64,000 nucleotides of DNA from Winogradskyella sp. (GCF_003712105.1 NZ_RHLG01000001.1:248001-312000); one strand, 5' to 3'. Numbered from the stretch's first letter, positions 1-9,200 are shown. The notes: generated from the letters alone by a model not told the origin. Numbers and translations are program-made.

Positions 1-381
1 ATATGAAGGTAAGCGTCTTAAATAAGCACCACCATTAATTTTATGATATCGACCGTTGATTGAGGTATTATCAAGGTTAGAAAGTGTATTTATTATTTCA
101 ACACCATTTTCTATAAATTGGTATTCACCCACTAATAAATCTCTGAAATAGTTAAAAGGTGTTTGGTACTGTACTTCTTTTTTTAGTCTTAATACAAAAA
201 CAGAATTACCATTTTGATATTTCCACTCTCCAATGAATTTATCAAATTCATTACTAGAATCTTTAAGATAATAGTTTTGACTATGCTCAATATTTTGTCC
301 ACTACCCATTGGTATGATTATAGATTGCGATTTGCAATTAAAAAGCATACAAAGTGCGATTAAAAAAATAATATGTCTCAT
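1..381 (-). CDS. DUF6705-like lipoprotein, partial (runs off window start)
   Basis: Frame is open from 381 to 1 on minus; starts MRHIIFLIALCMLFNCKSQ..., contains EWKYQNGNSVFVLRLKK...LLVGEYQFIENGVEIINTLSNLDN, clearly paralogous to the next two genes. Not in the ORF track because it has no stop in the window. Confidence 0.8.
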   Translation of the reverse strand, partial: MRHIIFLIALCMLFNCKSQSIIIPMGSGQNIEHSQNYYLKDSSNEFDKFIGEWKYQNGNSVFVLRLKKEVQYQTPFNYFRDLLVGEYQFIENGVEIINTLSNLDNTSINGRYHKINGGAYLRRLPSY

Positions 382-996
382 CTATTGCTTAATCAAAGTG
401 TACTCTCCAAACGGTATGGAAAAGCCTTGGCATTGCGGTTCTAAACCATAAACATTACCTCTATATGGCCCACTCATAAATAAACAGTCTAATTTTTCAA
501 CACCATCTTCTATATAATATCTGAATCTCATTTTTGGATTGGATGGAATATCACATTCGGGTTCTTTATAACTGCACCTTATGATAATATTTCCTGTTTC
601 ACAATTAGAACAACTTCTATCCCCAAATTTACTAATTACATCTCCTATCAAATTATATTTATATGGGTCGGCATAATTATTGTTAAGGTTTTCAAGAGTG
701 TTTATTTTTTCTATCCCATTTTCTATATATACATATTCGCCAATAATGGCATCTGTATAATAATTAGTATTACCGTACTGAATATTTTTATTTTCTTTTT
801 TCTGTAAAGTAACGATGAGCGAAGTATTACCATTTTCATATTTCCATGTACCATTAAAATTATTCAAGTCATTATTTAAGTCTTTATAGTAATATCCCGT
901 TGTACCATAATTTTCAGGGTTATGTAGATTTGTTATAGTTTGGGCTTTACAGTTAAAAAACAAACAACATGCAATTAAAACAATTATATGTCTCAT
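382..996 (-). CDS. DUF6705-like lipoprotein (tandem paralog)
   Basis: 204 aa, lipobox LFFNC, highly similar to 997..1611. Confidence 0.8.
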   Translation of the reverse strand: MRHIIVLIACCLFFNCKAQTITNLHNPENYGTTGYYYKDLNNDLNNFNGTWKYENGNTSLIVTLQKKENKNIQYGNTNYYTDAIIGEYVYIENGIEKINTLENLNNNYADPYKYNLIGDVISKFGDRSCSNCETGNIIIRCSYKEPECDIPSNPKMRFRYYIEDGVEKLDCLFMSGPYRGNVYGLEPQCQGFSIPFGEYTLIKQ

Positions 997-1611
997 CTAT
1001 TGCTTAATCAAAGTATAATACCCATAAGGTATTGCAAACCCTTGACATTGAGGCTCTAAACCTAATGGATTGCCACGATATGTAGAGCTCATTAGTAAAA
1101 AACTTAATTTTTCCATGTTGTTTTCAACATAATATCGCACTATGATTTTTGGAGTTGATGGAATATCACAATCTGGTTGACTAAATTTTCCTTTTATTGT
1201 AATATTTCCCGGTTGACAATCTACACAACTTAAGTCTCCATATTTATAGATTACATCAGCTAAAAGATTATAATCATATGGATTGTAGTGATTATTATCA
1301 AGGTTTTCAAGTGTATTGATTTTTTCTAGTCCATTTTCTACATACTTATACTCACCGATAATTGCGTCTATATAGTAATTAGTATTATCATATTGTATAT
1401 TTTTATTTTGTTGTTTTTCGAAAATAATAGTCAAAGAATCATTACCGTTAGTATAAAGCCATGTACCTTCAAAATTGTTCAAATCATTATTCAAATCTTT
1501 ATAATAATATCCGCTAGTACCATATTTTTGAGGTTTATGTAAATTTGTTACAATTTGAGCCTTACAGTTAAAAAGCATACAAAATGTAACTAAAAAAAAT
1601 ATATATTTCAT
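997..1611 (-). CDS. DUF6705-like lipoprotein (tandem paralog)
   Basis: 204 aa, lipobox LFNC, same length and architecture as 382..996. Confidence 0.8.
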   Translation of the reverse strand: MKYIFFLVTFCMLFNCKAQIVTNLHKPQKYGTSGYYYKDLNNDLNNFEGTWLYTNGNDSLTIIFEKQQNKNIQYDNTNYYIDAIIGEYKYVENGLEKINTLENLDNNHYNPYDYNLLADVIYKYGDLSCVDCQPGNITIKGKFSQPDCDIPSTPKIIVRYYVENNMEKLSFLLMSSTYRGNPLGLEPQCQGFAIPYGYYTLIKQ

Positions 1612-1623
1612 AATAGTTTATCT

Positions 1624-3141
1624 TTAGTTATTACAATCGGTTTCTGTTATTATATTAACGAGTGGGTTATAATTCTGTTTTTTCCAACTCGTTAGATTTG
1701 TATCTACAGCTCTGTAGATATCAAAGGCATCTAACGGTATTTCTTCTTCTAAATATTCAAACAATTCTTGCAAATAATTTTGTGTGACATTTCCACCATT
1801 ATTCTCATTAATATCATTATATCTTTGATTCAACTTTTTATTCAATTCTTCTTGTTTAGCACCAAAAGAATTAGTGAATGCCGTTAAACTAAAATAGTTA
1901 TTTACTTTTAAGACAAAGGTTTCTGGCCCACTATCACCTCTTACTGTTAATGAAAAGAACACTTTACTAAAATCACTATTGGGCTGATTGTTGTATGTAA
2001 TGGCAGCAACGCCTAAATTGTAAATATCATCCATAGAAAACATAGGGTATACAACTTGTCCACCGTATGATTTGGATGGGTGTGTATGCGACATTCCATA
2101 AATCTCATTACCAAATTGTGGTTTTACATGCAGCGGGTCTCCATCAAACAAAGGTAATTCCACAGGGTTTTGACCTTCTGTAAATTTATATCCAAATTCC
2201 CTTTGTACAGTTTGGTCATTGACTTTATTTTTTAAATCATCAAAAGATTGTTTTATAGGCAGCGTATTCCCTAAAACAGATAATTCCTCACAGTTTTTTT
2301 CATCAACAGATAGTTCATTCACTGGTCTACATCCATCATCTCCTGTTGTAATACCAATACTACCATCATTTTCACAAGGTTCAGATGTGTTTGGGTTAGT
2401 AACCACGTCGTCATCATCTATTGTGCTTCCTCCGCCACCACCACTAGGACCAGCATCTATGTTTGGGTCTTCTGGTACATCTATACATACTGCACCACAC
2501 GATTGGTAGGAGTAAGCCCCCAAAGAGCCTCCATGATAAATACAAGACGTATCTCCGGGCTGATGCTCAGCGCCTCCAGGATCTTGGCATGGTACATTAA
2601 TAGTCTCACAGACTCTATAACAACTACTTCTATTTGAGATTAAATCTATAAAACCATCTCCATTTATTTCACTTATGATAAATTCAGTAGTTTCTGGGAC
2701 TTCGCCACCATTATGTATGTTAACATACGCTTCTGCTGTGACATCATATTGTACAAGATAACTATCATAGTCTAATGTTTCATTATTGTAATGCAATATG
2801 ACATTTTCAATATAATATTCAGGGTTAGGACTTATTAATGTAAATGTATAAGTATGTGTTTCAGAGTACGTCATTTCAATAATTGCATCTGTTTCAACAT
2901 AACTCGTATCAACCTCGGTTGTTCTGCTGAGTATAGTATTTGTTTTCTTTAATCCTAAGGCTTCAATTTTTAAATCTACAGCATTCATATTTGGTATTTC
3001 AGAAAGAGATACCACTCTACTTTTCACTATCCTCTCTGTAGCTATTATATTATTGTCATCGTCTTTCTGACAACTTTTAAGGGTTAATAACATACTTACT
3101 ACTAGGCATAAGACCCTAGAATTTTTCAAATTAAAACTCAT
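1624..3141 (-). CDS. Lipoprotein with C-terminal JAMM/JAB-like metallopeptidase motif
   Basis: Lipobox LKSC; Gly-rich linker; NEIYGMSHTHPSKSYGG...FSMDD resembles E-x-HTHP-xn-SxxD. Confidence 0.6.
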   Translation of the reverse strand: MSFNLKNSRVLCLVVSMLLTLKSCQKDDDNNIIATERIVKSRVVSLSEIPNMNAVDLKIEALGLKKTNTILSRTTEVDTSYVETDAIIEMTYSETHTYTFTLISPNPEYYIENVILHYNNETLDYDSYLVQYDVTAEAYVNIHNGGEVPETTEFIISEINGDGFIDLISNRSSCYRVCETINVPCQDPGGAEHQPGDTSCIYHGGSLGAYSYQSCGAVCIDVPEDPNIDAGPSGGGGGSTIDDDDVVTNPNTSEPCENDGSIGITTGDDGCRPVNELSVDEKNCEELSVLGNTLPIKQSFDDLKNKVNDQTVQREFGYKFTEGQNPVELPLFDGDPLHVKPQFGNEIYGMSHTHPSKSYGGQVVYPMFSMDDIYNLGVAAITYNNQPNSDFSKVFFSLTVRGDSGPETFVLKVNNYFSLTAFTNSFGAKQEELNKKLNQRYNDINENNGGNVTQNYLQELFEYLEEEIPLDAFDIYRAVDTNLTSWKKQNYNPLVNIITETDCNN

Positions 3142-3262
3142 ATTTTTCAGCTTTAATTTGTAAAATAGTGTAAACCCTTTGAATGAAAATGCCCTATTGC
3201 TTTATCGGTAGATACTATTTGTTTAACGGTTACAATTTTGGGCTTTTTAAGGATTTTAAGGC

Positions 3263-6200
3263 TTAAAAATAAGCCTTCAATTGCACCGTTCCCGTATGTA
3301 TGGTACGCGATGTTTCTGTTTTTCGGCCAAAGTAGTTAAGGTTTAAATCTAAAAACTTGGTTAATTTTTTCTGAGCGATAAGGCTCCACGTAAAATTTCT
3401 GCCGGGTTGCAATCCTTCTAAAATTTGGAAGCCTACAGGTGTATTGGCATTACCTGTGTAATCATTCTGAAAATAATTAAACTCACCGGTTAAGGCTATT
3501 TTTTGAGCATTGTTATATGTGAAAGAAAACCCGTAATTATTCTGCATTAACGTCTCATTATCTCCAATTGTATTTTCCTTATTTGTGTATTGGTAAAAGA
3601 CATCGAATTGTGCATTTTCGTTAAAAATATAAGACAATTTGGGTTGAAACTGTACCTCGTCTATTTCAAAATTACGTGTCGGAAAACTCTCGTTGGTACT
3701 CTCATTAGTACCAAAACTACCATCGGTAGTTATCAGCCAACTTTTGGCAAACTTATGGTTAAAATTAAATTGATGACTTCGTAACCTGTTTTGCTGCGCG
3801 CCAATAGATAATAAGCTTTGATTTTTGTTGGTTAAAAAAGTGTATGAGGTTGTATATCGCTGTTTTCCGCGATTGTAGAACAGCACATTTCTAAAACTAA
3901 AATTTAACCCTAAACGATTGGGGTCATTGTCATTAGTACTACTTAAGGCTTCAAATGGGTTAAGGTTAAAATCACTACCATCTCGTCGCAATTTATTATC
4001 TGCTAAAAATGAGGTTTGATTATAAAAATGCGACCAAAATTTCTTCGATTTATCCTCTGAAACATTCCACTGCTGTGGATTAAAGGTTACGGTTTGGCTA
4101 AACCTGTTTTGATGTGTTTGTACAAATACCTGATTTGGTAATAGCACACGGATGTAATTGCCCTGATCTGCAAATTGCGCCGTTTCAAACTCACCTAATT
4201 CTTGAACTCCGTTGTTGTTATAATCTATCCACGTAAAATTACCTTGACCTGCTTCGACCTCAACAAACGTAAAGTCTTGCTGTGGTAATGTCCCAGAATT
4301 AGTTTCATAGCTTGTATTTAAAATAAGGATATTATTAAATAAGCGTTGGCTATAATTTAACCTACTGTTTAAAGATTGTTCGTCTTGTGATAAATCGTCT
4401 TCGGCCTTTAACGTTCTATAGTTAATAAACAGTTGAAGGTTGGATGTTTTATTTTGTATTAACCTTGACTTTAAATAATACGTATTCGATGTATTTACAC
4501 GTTCTACGGAACCTGTACTGAGCGGCGTCGAAGTATTGTTTCTTAAACTATCATTACGTCTGTGAATAGCACCCAATTCTACAAACACTTTTGTGCTATC
4601 TCCTACACCTACAAATGCTTCATAAGAGGTGAATTTTTGACTTAAAGCTGTTAGGTTTCCGGTGGCTTTTTCAGTTTGCTCGTTATCCTCTAAAGCTATT
4701 TTTGCACCGGCCCATTTATTCTTTTTACCATAAACTACACGATTAAAAGATCTTGTAAATTTTGAAGTGTTTACTGTAGCATCACTTTGCAAAGTGCTCG
4801 ATTGCGAAAAAATAGTGAAGTTGCCTAACCTAAGGTTAGCAATTAAATTATGGCGATTACCATTAAAAGCCTCACTGTAATTTAAATGTTCAAAATTATA
4901 AGCTATTCTTCCTTTTTTATGGTGAAATACTTGTAGTCCGGAGTTTACCAAAAATTGAGTTCCTAAACTTACATTTCCTTGACTAGCATTAGAATTATCT
5001 AAGTTCCAATCTCTTGCAAATTCTGGTCTGTACAAACGTTGTACGGTTCTAAAATTATCTTGCAAATAATCCACATCTGCAAGTGCAGATAAATTCCAGG
5101 TGCTGTCTTTTTTTATAAGTTTTTGGTTAATTTTTAATTTACCAGCAAAACCATCATTATCATCGTCATCTATACTTGAAAATAAGTTGAGGTCGTTTTT
5201 ACTACCAGCGAGCTCAAAAAACACATCTGTTTTTTCTGTTGGATTATAGGTGCCATTTAATGTTGCTATTTGTAATCGCTCAGGCGCAATGAGTTGAATT
5301 ATGGGTTCAAAGTTTCCTTGTGGCACACCATTTACTGGTGCTACATACTCGTAAATATTAGCTATGGTATTGTCATTACTTAATACATAATTGCCCTGAT
5401 TATCACCAACCAAAGTAAACCGCACATTAAAAAGCTGGTCGTTTGGATCATTAGAGAAGACAAATATTTCTTCTGTACCAACAAGCTCTCTTCGGTATAA
5501 GATTCTATTTTCTGAGAATTCTTCTTCAACTGCTGAAGGTGCGGTCATTAAACTTCTATCATCTCCAGCATTAGATAAAACATCGACTTGGTCCGAGGTT
5601 AAATTCTGCTGTAGCGGTTGATTTTTAGCATCACTTTCTGAATATACCGATAAATTTAGTTTCAACTTATCGGTTTCATATTGTCCGCCTCCATAGACCG
5701 TAAATCTAGAAAAATTACGGTCTGTAAACTGATAATCGACAGTAATACGCATTTCGGAAGTAATCGGAAATGTAGAATTAAATATAATCTCACCAGCATT
5801 ATAGTCAATAATGTAATCTTTATTTTCACCGCGTTGTAACGGTACGCCATTAACATAAACCGTTTCACTACCAGAAACGACCAATACAAATAATTCCCCA
5901 TTAGGCCCTCGTAATTTGTATGGTCCTTGATTACCTTCTTGAGCTGTAAATACGCTTGTGGTAAATTGCCCACGAACTAAGGCGCCAGATGCAAAAACGG
6001 TTGTTTTCTCACTCAAATTAGCCGATACTAAAAGGCCTTGCACACGTTTACTAAACCCATTGAAGTAGCTTCTGGTATTTCCTAAATCGATATCTCCGGC
6101 ACGTATGCGCCAATCTTTACTGAAAATTTCTATAAAAATTTGATCGAATTCATCGAGGCGTTGCGAGAACCCGCTTTCTTGTAACGGAATGTTAGCATCT

Positions 6201-6730
6201 TGTATAGAAGCTCTTAACGACACTTTCTCACTGAGTTTACCAGAAATCTGGAGATCTAACTCACTGTTTAAAACAGAATTTTGATTGTTACCAATAGTGA
6301 CACCTCTAGAAATACTTCCTGATGTTGTTAAACCATCAAAAGGTGTGAAATTAGTTTTGCGTCTCGTATTCTGAATCTGAAATAGACGTTGTCTTGCGGC
6401 TGTGTTTTTAACAATAATATTATCATCTAGTTGTTTGTAGGTCTTAGTGATGAACTTTGGATACCGAAGGTATTCAACAATAATACTATCGGTTTCTAAT
6501 TGAGATTTAAACTTCAACAATGATTTTGCAAAATCTATGCTGTACAAGCTTGTATCAATAAGCACATTCTGTTTTGTTTTAACTCTAAATGTACTTGGAT
6601 TAATACTAAAAGAGTCTATCTGAATCGAATCTCTAACCTTTAATTTTTTTGTGCGATAATTACTAGTCTTATCCTGTCCTAAAACAGCAAAAGAAAATAG
6701 TAAGCAAAAAAAAGTAATGGTTATTCGCAT
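3263..6730 (-). CDS. Large outer-membrane/cell-surface beta-barrel-like protein, conserved hypothetical
   Basis: 1155 aa, signal peptide, many alternating aromatic beta strands, C-terminal ...VQLKAYF. Confidence 0.65.
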   Translation of the reverse strand: MRITITFFCLLFSFAVLGQDKTSNYRTKKLKVRDSIQIDSFSINPSTFRVKTKQNVLIDTSLYSIDFAKSLLKFKSQLETDSIIVEYLRYPKFITKTYKQLDDNIIVKNTAARQRLFQIQNTRRKTNFTPFDGLTTSGSISRGVTIGNNQNSVLNSELDLQISGKLSEKVSLRASIQDANIPLQESGFSQRLDEFDQIFIEIFSKDWRIRAGDIDLGNTRSYFNGFSKRVQGLLVSANLSEKTTVFASGALVRGQFTTSVFTAQEGNQGPYKLRGPNGELFVLVVSGSETVYVNGVPLQRGENKDYIIDYNAGEIIFNSTFPITSEMRITVDYQFTDRNFSRFTVYGGGQYETDKLKLNLSVYSESDAKNQPLQQNLTSDQVDVLSNAGDDRSLMTAPSAVEEEFSENRILYRRELVGTEEIFVFSNDPNDQLFNVRFTLVGDNQGNYVLSNDNTIANIYEYVAPVNGVPQGNFEPIIQLIAPERLQIATLNGTYNPTEKTDVFFELAGSKNDLNLFSSIDDDDNDGFAGKLKINQKLIKKDSTWNLSALADVDYLQDNFRTVQRLYRPEFARDWNLDNSNASQGNVSLGTQFLVNSGLQVFHHKKGRIAYNFEHLNYSEAFNGNRHNLIANLRLGNFTIFSQSSTLQSDATVNTSKFTRSFNRVVYGKKNKWAGAKIALEDNEQTEKATGNLTALSQKFTSYEAFVGVGDSTKVFVELGAIHRRNDSLRNNTSTPLSTGSVERVNTSNTYYLKSRLIQNKTSNLQLFINYRTLKAEDDLSQDEQSLNSRLNYSQRLFNNILILNTSYETNSGTLPQQDFTFVEVEAGQGNFTWIDYNNNGVQELGEFETAQFADQGNYIRVLLPNQVFVQTHQNRFSQTVTFNPQQWNVSEDKSKKFWSHFYNQTSFLADNKLRRDGSDFNLNPFEALSSTNDNDPNRLGLNFSFRNVLFYNRGKQRYTTSYTFLTNKNQSLLSIGAQQNRLRSHQFNFNHKFAKSWLITTDGSFGTNESTNESFPTRNFEIDEVQFQPKLSYIFNENAQFDVFYQYTNKENTIGDNETLMQNNYGFSFTYNNAQKIALTGEFNYFQNDYTGNANTPVGFQILEGLQPGRNFTWSLIAQKKLTKFLDLNLNYFGRKTETSRTIHTGTVQLKAYF

Positions 6731-6754
6731 ATAGAACAGTAACGCCTTTATTTA

Positions 6755-6803
6755 AGACATATTTCACAATTAAATGCATTGTAAAAGTACAGTATTATTT
6801 ATT
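6755..6803. repeat. 49-bp direct repeat, copy 1
   Basis: agacatatttcacaattaaatgcattgtaaaagtacagtattatttatt identical to 9070..9118. Confidence 0.95.
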
Positions 6804-6807
6804 GTAG

Positions 6808-6975
6808 TTATTTGTAATAAGTGCAACCCTTAAACATTTCTTCAATAGAAAAATCAAAATAATCTGAGATTTTACAAAAAGTAGAGAAACAAATATCTCT
6901 GTTAGCTTGTTCTATTTTTCCAAAGTGAATCTGTGGCTTAAAACCTCTTTTTGTCTTTGCAGATATCGGACTATT
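6808..6975 (-). pseudogene. C-terminal remnant of an XRE/HTH-type regulator
   Basis: Minus frame reads AKTKRGFKPQIHFGKIEQANRDICFSTFCKISDYFDFSIEEMFKGCTYYK*; an in-frame stop precedes it and there is no start. Confidence 0.6.
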
Positions 6976-7218
6976 TCACTGTATCATAGCCGTTGAGTAC
7001 TTAATGTATGGAGCTATAGGTTGCTAATCGTAATGTAGAAAATAATTACCCCGATACTTTATGAAATGACCCATGCCAAATCTTGAATAATAACCACTTA
7101 TACACTTTTACTACCATCTGTTACATTAAGGTAGGAAGATTAATCTGTTTTCTTTTTCTTACAAAAAAAGTCAAGATGACTTTTGCATTTAAATTCTAAT
7201 AAATCAATACAAATAACT

Positions 7219-7827
7219 ATGAGGAAATTATTTTTATTATCACTGGCCAGCTTATTATTATCTTTTTCATGTGAAACATCAAGTACAGAAGAAATGAATG
7301 ACTTAAATATTGATTTAAGTAAAGTCGAAAACTTGAGGGTTATGAAGCATAATGAACAAAGAATTGCTTATCGTCTTTTAAATAAGGATGAAAAATTCAA
7401 ATTATGGGATGACAGATTATCATCATTAATAGCTTTGCCTAGTACAACTGAAATTCAAAAAAAATCAATAATAAATCTTTCAAAAATTTTAGAAACAGAG
7501 TTTTTTAGCTCTAACAATGAAAAAGGTGTTTCTATTAATGAAGAAATAAAAGGCTGGATAATTGAAAATGAATCAAAATTCTCCAGAGAAAAATTCATAT
7601 TGTATTTTACTACATTAAATGAAGTTCAATCGGATAATGGCGCCAGGGATGATTTAGTGTTAGATCCTGGAGAAGATATAGAAGACTGTGAATGTAATGA
7701 ACTAGAAGATTATTGTATAGGAATTAGTTTTGAATGTCATAAAACAAAATGTGATGATTCATATAAAGGATGTGGTTTTCTATGGAATTCATCATGTAAT
7801 GGTGAATGCGAACATAAAGACGCTTAA
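7219..7827 (+). CDS. Bacteriocin fulvocin C-related lipoprotein
   Basis: Signal peptide with lipobox (LLLSFSC); C-terminal CECNELEDYCIGISFECHKTKCDDSYKGCGFLWNSSCNGEC matches the fulvocin C cysteine pattern (CxC...DYC...GCGxxW...CNG). ORF can extend to 7183. Confidence 0.75.
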   Translation: MRKLFLLSLASLLLSFSCETSSTEEMNDLNIDLSKVENLRVMKHNEQRIAYRLLNKDEKFKLWDDRLSSLIALPSTTEIQKKSIINLSKILETEFFSSNNEKGVSINEEIKGWIIENESKFSREKFILYFTTLNEVQSDNGARDDLVLDPGEDIEDCECNELEDYCIGISFECHKTKCDDSYKGCGFLWNSSCNGECEHKDA

Positions 7828-7833
7828 TAAATT

Positions 7834-8673
7834 TTGAACAAGAAAAATAGTTATTTAGTTTCTATAATAGTAATAACTACACTTATATCAATATTGAGTG
7901 GAGCTATTAACTGGATGTTTCAAGTTACAATTACTTTGATTCTATTCTTTTTGTCTTCAATACTTATAAAAAAGACCTTTAGTAAAGGAATAACTATAAA
8001 ATTAATTGCATTAGTAACCCCTTTTGTTGTGCTTTATGGTTACGGCATTATTTCCTCAATGCAACCATTAAACATGAAGCTAAGAGTAGTCCCTGTTTTA
8101 ATAGCTCCAATATTAGGGTTGACTTTCAGTTTTTTAAGTAACTACAATCTTAAAAACTTTATAATTTATGGGCTTTTTAGTTCTATTATTGGATATCTAT
8201 TCATGCCTAATTGGATTGAATATGTTACTGATTCAGAAAATCCAATAAATAAAGAATTTCCAAAACTATCAATTTTAGACATAGACGATAAACCATTCAA
8301 ATTCCCTAAGAACAAAACAATAATTATGGATTTATGGTCTTCTAACTGTGGAGTTTGTATTAAAAAATTTCCTGAATTTGAAAACTTAAAAAATAAATAT
8401 AAAGAAAATGAAAAAATTGAATTTTATTCTTTAAACCTTCCGTTAAAAAAAGACAGTTTAAAAAATGTCAAAAGAATTGTGAGAAATTATCAATTTACTT
8501 CTCTTTTTGCTCAAAACATAGATGCCTGGAAAAAGCTAAATAATTCAACTGTCCCTAAAATACTTATTATTAACGCATCAAATAAAATAGTTTACAAAGG
8601 AAATTTAAATGATAAATGGTATCTCCTCTATAATGACATCAACAAACTTATTAAAAAGAATACTAAGAATTAA
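7834..8673 (+). CDS. Membrane protein with C-terminal thioredoxin/TlpA-like domain
   Basis: N-terminal hydrophobic helices; MDLWSSNCGVCIKKFPEFENLKNKY (CxxC thioredoxin-like motif); TTG start. Confidence 0.75.
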   Translation: MNKKNSYLVSIIVITTLISILSGAINWMFQVTITLILFFLSSILIKKTFSKGITIKLIALVTPFVVLYGYGIISSMQPLNMKLRVVPVLIAPILGLTFSFLSNYNLKNFIIYGLFSSIIGYLFMPNWIEYVTDSENPINKEFPKLSILDIDDKPFKFPKNKTIIMDLWSSNCGVCIKKFPEFENLKNKYKENEKIEFYSLNLPLKKDSLKNVKRIVRNYQFTSLFAQNIDAWKKLNNSTVPKILIINASNKIVYKGNLNDKWYLLYNDINKLIKKNTKN

Positions 8674-9034
8674 TATTTATATTTTTTCAATTTTATATGC
8701 AATTACAAGTTGTAATTCTATAGATAAATACGTTTCGACAATTAAAATTAATAAAGACATAAATCTTGGAATTATTAACATAAATGACACAGTAGAAAAA
8801 ACGTTATTCATAAAAAATATGAGTAGTGTAAAATTAAAGATAAACTCAATTGCTTCAAGCTGTGAATGCACTTTAATTTCATTTGATAATTCTTTAATTA
8901 AAAAAAACGATTCAGCATATATTAGGTTTCAATACATCCCAGAAAGTAGAGGGAAATTTACAAAACAAATAATCATTGATGCAAATACTAAAGACCCTTT
9001 TACTTCAATCAATTTGACTGGTGAAGTATATTAA
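8633..9034 (+). CDS. DUF1573 domain lipoprotein
   Basis: LGIININDTVEKTLFIKNMSSVKLKINSIASSCECTLISF...GEV typical of DUF1573; lipobox AITSC; overlaps the end of the previous gene. ORF opens at 8609. Confidence 0.8.
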   Translation: MTSTNLLKRILRINIYIFSILYAITSCNSIDKYVSTIKINKDINLGIININDTVEKTLFIKNMSSVKLKINSIASSCECTLISFDNSLIKKNDSAYIRFQYIPESRGKFTKQIIIDANTKDPFTSINLTGEVY

Positions 9035-9069
9035 CAATTCTTTATTTTCCTTTTGCTGAATGTGTCTTG

Positions 9070-9118
9070 AGACATATTTCACAATTAAATGCATTGTAAA
9101 AGTACAGTATTATTTATT
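9070..9118. repeat. 49-bp direct repeat, copy 2
   Basis: Perfect copy of 6755..6803. Confidence 0.95.
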
Positions 9119-9130
9119 TTTGAGCTATTG

Positions 9131-9200
9131 TCTGTTCGAGCGCAGTCAAGAACTAAAATTATTTTCATTAATAGGTTTCGACTGCGCTCAACCTGACATC
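9131..9200. repeat. Dispersed inverted-repeat element (GAGCGCAGTCGA type)
   Basis: gttcgagcgcagtcaagaac ... ggtttcgactgcgctcaacc inverted arms. Confidence 0.75.

Noticed and set aside
2440-2460. Gly-rich GGGGG stretch in the JAMM-like lipoprotein as a tandem repeat of interest
   Set aside because: Short linker coding run only, no extended repeat array.
2219-2509. + strand 96-aa ORF (and similar long ORFs antisense to coding genes, e.g. 10515..10841, 13976..14554, 16247..16585, 38433..38762, 57165..57797)
   Set aside because: Lie antisense to well-supported genes (JAMM-like lipoprotein, ompA, cphA, cphB, frr, odhB); shadow ORFs with low-complexity composition and no recognisable domains.
5662-5973. 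103-aa minus-strand ORF inside the large OM gene
   Set aside because: Alternative frame of the 1155-aa gene; composition not protein-like.
9070-9118. 49-bp repeat as a simple transposon target-site duplication
   Set aside because: Far longer than usual 2-14 bp target duplications and no terminal inverted repeats were seen at the inner edges; kept as an insertion finding with mechanism unspecified.
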